Assembly (NCBI RefSeq): GCF_026230105.1
Contig: NC_079478.1
Span: forward strand, 31,573,653-31,637,652
Length of the DNA: 64,000 nt
Reading direction: 5' to 3'
Origin: Diorhabda sublineata
Taxonomy: Eukaryota; Arthropoda; Insecta; Coleoptera; Chrysomelidae
Part shown: piece after piece, positions 61,479-64,000 of the stretch
How the letters are laid out: each line of letters starts with the position of its first letter
Position numbering within the stretch: the first letter of the stretch is position 1
Notes under the pieces: model-generated
Told to the model about the DNA's origin: nothing
Seen by the model: the letters and a program-made list of their open reading frames with translations, nothing else
Databases searched by the model: none
Position numbers and translations under genes: made by a program

Positions 61479-61760
61479 TGATAATATAATTTATTCACAC
61501 ACTGAACTATTCACTAACACTTTACATCTAATTTATTTAAATACACTGTCCAGTTTACTTGTCATTATTCCGATGTGTTCGCTCTGATATAGAATTGTTG
61601 ATTGACACTGTTTTATATATGATTCTCCAGAATCTTCGATTCCTTTAAAGTCTCTTATTTGCTGTAAATGATCTTCTTGAAAATTGTCTCTTTGAAAACA
61701 GGCACAAAAACAATGTAAATAGGCTACAAATGAATAAACAGACATTCCAAGAAGTACAAA
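61479..61760 (-). repeat. LTR end preceding the SAP gag
   Basis: The minus strand carries AAAGTGTTAGTGAATAGTTC and then a GAATAAATTATATTATCA end, resembling the final part of LTR copies A-D (gtgttaataaattctctcaa in copy D). It would be the 3' half of a 5' LTR. Similarity is partial and AT-rich, so this is tentative. Confidence 0.4.
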
Positions 61761-62062
61761 AAGTACCCGTCGCGAAAAGGGTCAGCTTAACGGTTAATAT
61801 TAAGTAGAAGCTAGAAAAAATTGATGAATTGCTCTCGATATGCTCAGGAAACTTCCTGTATATAGATAATTCATTACGTTAGTGTGTATTATTTCTTGAA
61901 AGAAGTCACATATTTTTTATCAGAAACCTCTGGATTCAAAGTATTCGCATGAAACTCTTCTATCATACATATATTTAGTTAAAACAGACTAATGGAATGT
62001 TTATTAATTACATTGATACTGAGAGAACTGTATAAACATACACGACGTAAAAACATAAATGA
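61761..62062. other. Intergenic sequence, nothing named
   Basis: AT-rich, no feature seen. Confidence 0.4.
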
Positions 62063-62248
62063 ATGAACGATTTTGAAGATATACCCACGCTCAACGAGTT
62101 AATTGATTACTCGTACAAGTGTTTTACTCTCGAAGCTATGTATCACGCAAACGCTAAGCAAAACGAATTCAATAAAAGTTTTTTCAACATATTTGATAAA
62201 AAATCACGCGATTTCAAGAGTTTAATCAAAGCACATGTATACATATAA
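62063..62248 (+). CDS. Small open frame of unknown identity
   Basis: A 61-codon frame opens MNDFEDIPTLNELIDYSYKC and includes FTLEAMYHANAKQNEFNKSF and a lysine-rich end (KKSRDFKSLIKAHVYI). The residue mix is balanced and charged with few of the I/F/Y/L runs that AT-rich noise gives, and codons such as cacgcaaacgct are unusual for the area. No domain is recognised and no splice site is convincing. It may be a short exon, a transposon piece or chance. Confidence 0.25.
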   Translation: MNDFEDIPTLNELIDYSYKCFTLEAMYHANAKQNEFNKSFFNIFDKKSRDFKSLIKAHVYI

Positions 62249-62502
62249 GTTATGCCTCCCACTCAAGTTGACCTTTAGTAATACACTGACCGACACAAAA
62301 GCCAAATCACTGTGATTTTTAAGTTGATTTGTTGTCGTGGAGAATAAATTTGACTTAACTCACATTTTATATGGCTGTTAGTTTCTACTTTAATAATTTT
62401 CAAATTACCAACAAACAAAAAATATAAAATTCTAATAGTTTGACCAAGCTTGTCTCCACGCAACCGTATTGTAGCTTCTATATATCGTTACATCCATCAG
62501 AT

Positions 62503-62600
62503 TGTTAGAACGCGTCCAAGGCATGAACCGTGAAGCCGATACTGTTCTGTTATAATGAAAGTTTCAAATTTGGCAAATACAACTCTCCGTGTTATGTTTG
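62503..62600 (+). repeat. LTR-like repeat, 5' fragment G
   Basis: Begins tgttagaacgcgtccaaggc and continues atgaaccgtgaagccgatac and gttataatgaaagtttcaaa, the same order as in copies A-F. It is cut off after about 100 bases. Confidence 0.6.
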
Positions 62601-62639
62601 TTTTGTATCATAGCCCACCGTGAGAAAACAGTTTAAATA

Positions 62640-62935
62640 AATTAGAAAATTGGGAAAACATTCTTCCAGAAAATCCTGTTTATATCCGAAAGGTCCTCAA
62701 TAGGATTCAAGTCGTGACTTTCAAAACTATATTCGGTTGCTAATATTATGATTAAGATATTTTTGAACAATGTTAGAAGCACGTAGACTGGCATTATCCA
62801 GTATTATCACAAGTTATTGTCAGTGAGTGATAAGGAAGTTTTTACATGATCTTGAAGATATTCTTTAATGTATTCAATTCAATACAAAGTATGTACGTTG
62901 TGTTGCAGAAATACCTCCAAATAAATACTTGTCTA
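62640..62935 (-). pseudogene. Tc1-like transposase C-terminal fragment
   Basis: Minus-strand wording LFGGISATQRTYFVLN (about 62935-62885), EYLQDHVKTSLSLTDNNL-like (about 62870-62815), LDNASLRASNIVQKYLNHNI (about 62797-62740) and, in another frame, FESHDLNPIEDLSDI (about 62720-62680). These are the H-D-N-A-x-x-H-x-x-x-x-V box and the S-P-D-L-N-P-I-E-x-x-W-x box of Tc1 transposases, with the second Asp and final Glu positions retained although SPD is now SHD. The N-terminal half is not readable. Confidence 0.65.
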
Positions 62936-63268
62936 TTGATTATATCCTATTAAGAAAGTTTGCTGATGAAGTTGTGGAAATCTATATTTTCAAGCGATCT
63001 CTTCATAAATAAGCGTCTCAACTTCATTTTCTTGATATATTACTACATTAAAGTATCAGTAACATCGTCCTCCAATCTGATTTTCAAGCCTTTATTTGTA
63101 ACAGATATTAAGTAACAATATGTGATTGAATGTTGATTGGTAGTCTTGAAGAGTGGACCTGAGAATCGTTTAAATGAAAGATGGAAAGTCTTCATTTCGC
63201 CATATTAGTAGTGCTTCAAAGTTGTTCATTGAAACAACAAAATATACAAGACGACTACAGAATGAGTT
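62936..63268. other. Intergenic sequence, nothing named
   Basis: AT-rich; may be the eroded N-terminal half of the Tc1 relic. Confidence 0.35.
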
Positions 63269-64000
63269 TTTTATATATTAACTTCTATTATTTGAAATTT
63301 TCTCTATAGCTGCCAGCTGTGGAAGTTCAACCACACCCAAAGGACCCAACCGGTGCACCACAAACAAACAAACTCAACTCAACTCCAACAACTGGGAATT
63401 CAGTTGAGGGCTGCAAAAAAAATAAAATAATGAAGGGAACGGCAACACAGATGGAAAGGTAGAACAGATTTTAATAAGAAGTAGCTTATGTCCAAACATA
63501 TAAAAGAAACCGGATTTACATTTTTTTTAAATATAACTAAACAGGAATCTGTTCTATTCTATTAGTTCTGTTTCCCAAATAAATGGAAAATACCAATTCA
63601 CACGGAAACTAATTAACAAGATTTGCTCAAAATAAAAGGAAAATGAAGAATATTACTGGAATTTTGTGAGTTTTTAGAGTGAAGGTGTTTAGAAAACGAT
63701 TTAGCAATGGAGCTAGAGTTTTATCTGGAAAGTAAAATTTAAAAAGGAGGTTTTTATATAACTTTTACTATTTGTAATTTCCTCTTCAGCAGCCAGGTCA
63801 GCCACACTCAAAAGGATCAACCAGTGCACCAGAAATCATCAAACACAAATGGAAATTACTAAAGAAGGAACGAGTAGTTACGACAGTTTTTAATAAAAAG
63901 GAGCCTAAACTTAAACATAGGAAAAACATTAAATCATATTTTTTTAAAATATAACCAAACAGGAATCGGTTCTATTCTATACATTCTGTTCCTCAAATAA
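63269..64000. repeat. Tandem duplication, unit about 470 bp, cut by the window edge
   Basis: Unit 1 starts near 63269 (tttttatatattaacttcta) and unit 2 near 63751 (tttttatataacttttacta). Shared landmarks are the splice-acceptor-like tract before ctgccagc/cagccagg, ccacac-caaaggatcaacc, gtgcacca (63353 and 63824), and aacaggaatc-gttctattct (63541 and 63959). The offset falls from 471 to 418, so unit 2 lacks about 50 bases. Short + frames after each acceptor-like site share QPH-K, T-AP and similar spacing. Identity of the repeat is unknown. Confidence 0.6.

Overview
The window is AT-rich, gene-poor animal DNA with all the marks of a repeat-laden insect genome: long introns with GT-AG borders, many decayed mariner/Tc1 and non-LTR elements, a short block of degenerate TTAGG (insect telomere type) units, and one recognisable insect gene. 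The order cannot be fixed from the sequence; a beetle or another large-genome insect would fit.

The single well-supported host gene is a sidestep-family (Side, immunoglobulin-superfamily receptor for Beaten-path-type ligands) gene on the + strand. The 5' exons (signal peptide and Ig domains) lie to the left of the window. Inside it I place four exons that join in phase 1: 2118-2291 and 4382-4573 (together the fibronectin type III domain), 11493-11804 (linker, transmembrane helix, basic and acidic cytoplasmic tail) and 34147-34211 (short terminal exon with stop). Introns are about 2.1, 6.9 and 22.3 kb. Reading through the third donor gives a second possible C-terminus (stop at 11833) with an AATAAA at 12009-12014, so two isoforms differing in the tail are plausible. 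A possible signal-peptide first exon of another gene (25914-26005) lies inside the 22-kb intron.

Everything else that can be named is mobile-element debris. 7.8-8.4 kb: IS630/Tc1/mariner-type transposase (-). 9.67-10.45 kb: R1-type reverse transcriptase (-) ending in an A-tract beside six TTAGG-like units. 12.65-13.16, 24.5-25.4, 27.0-27.4, 27.95-28.36, 48.7, 60.7 and 62.5 kb: copies of one LTR-like family; 61.1-61.8 kb: LTR end plus a SAP-domain gag start (-). 14.7-15.5, 20.3-20.85, 37.2-38.05, 46.8-47.5, 54.9-55.6 and 62.6-62.9 kb: mariner/Tc1 relics of several lineages. 16.8-18.1 kb: LINE reverse transcriptase joined to a Crypton-like tyrosine recombinase piece (-). 21.8-22.1 kb: Penelope GIY-YIG piece. 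35.5 and 45.2-45.7 kb: further LINE pieces (-). 39,890-40,802: a TIR element with TA target duplication. 53.5-54.15 kb: relic of an unnamed repeated arthropod protein. 56.9-57.75 kb: second tyrosine recombinase. 58.26-59.0 kb: R2/R4-like reverse transcriptase. 63.27-64.0 kb: tandem duplication of about 470 bp.

Unrecognised coding-like stretches remain at 43.7, 50.35-50.85, 51.6, 52.05-52.6 and 62.06 kb; the 52-kb one is the most intriguing. No RNA gene, CRISPR array or intact transposon ORF was found. No operon logic applies; the host gene acts alone and the rest is independent insertion debris.
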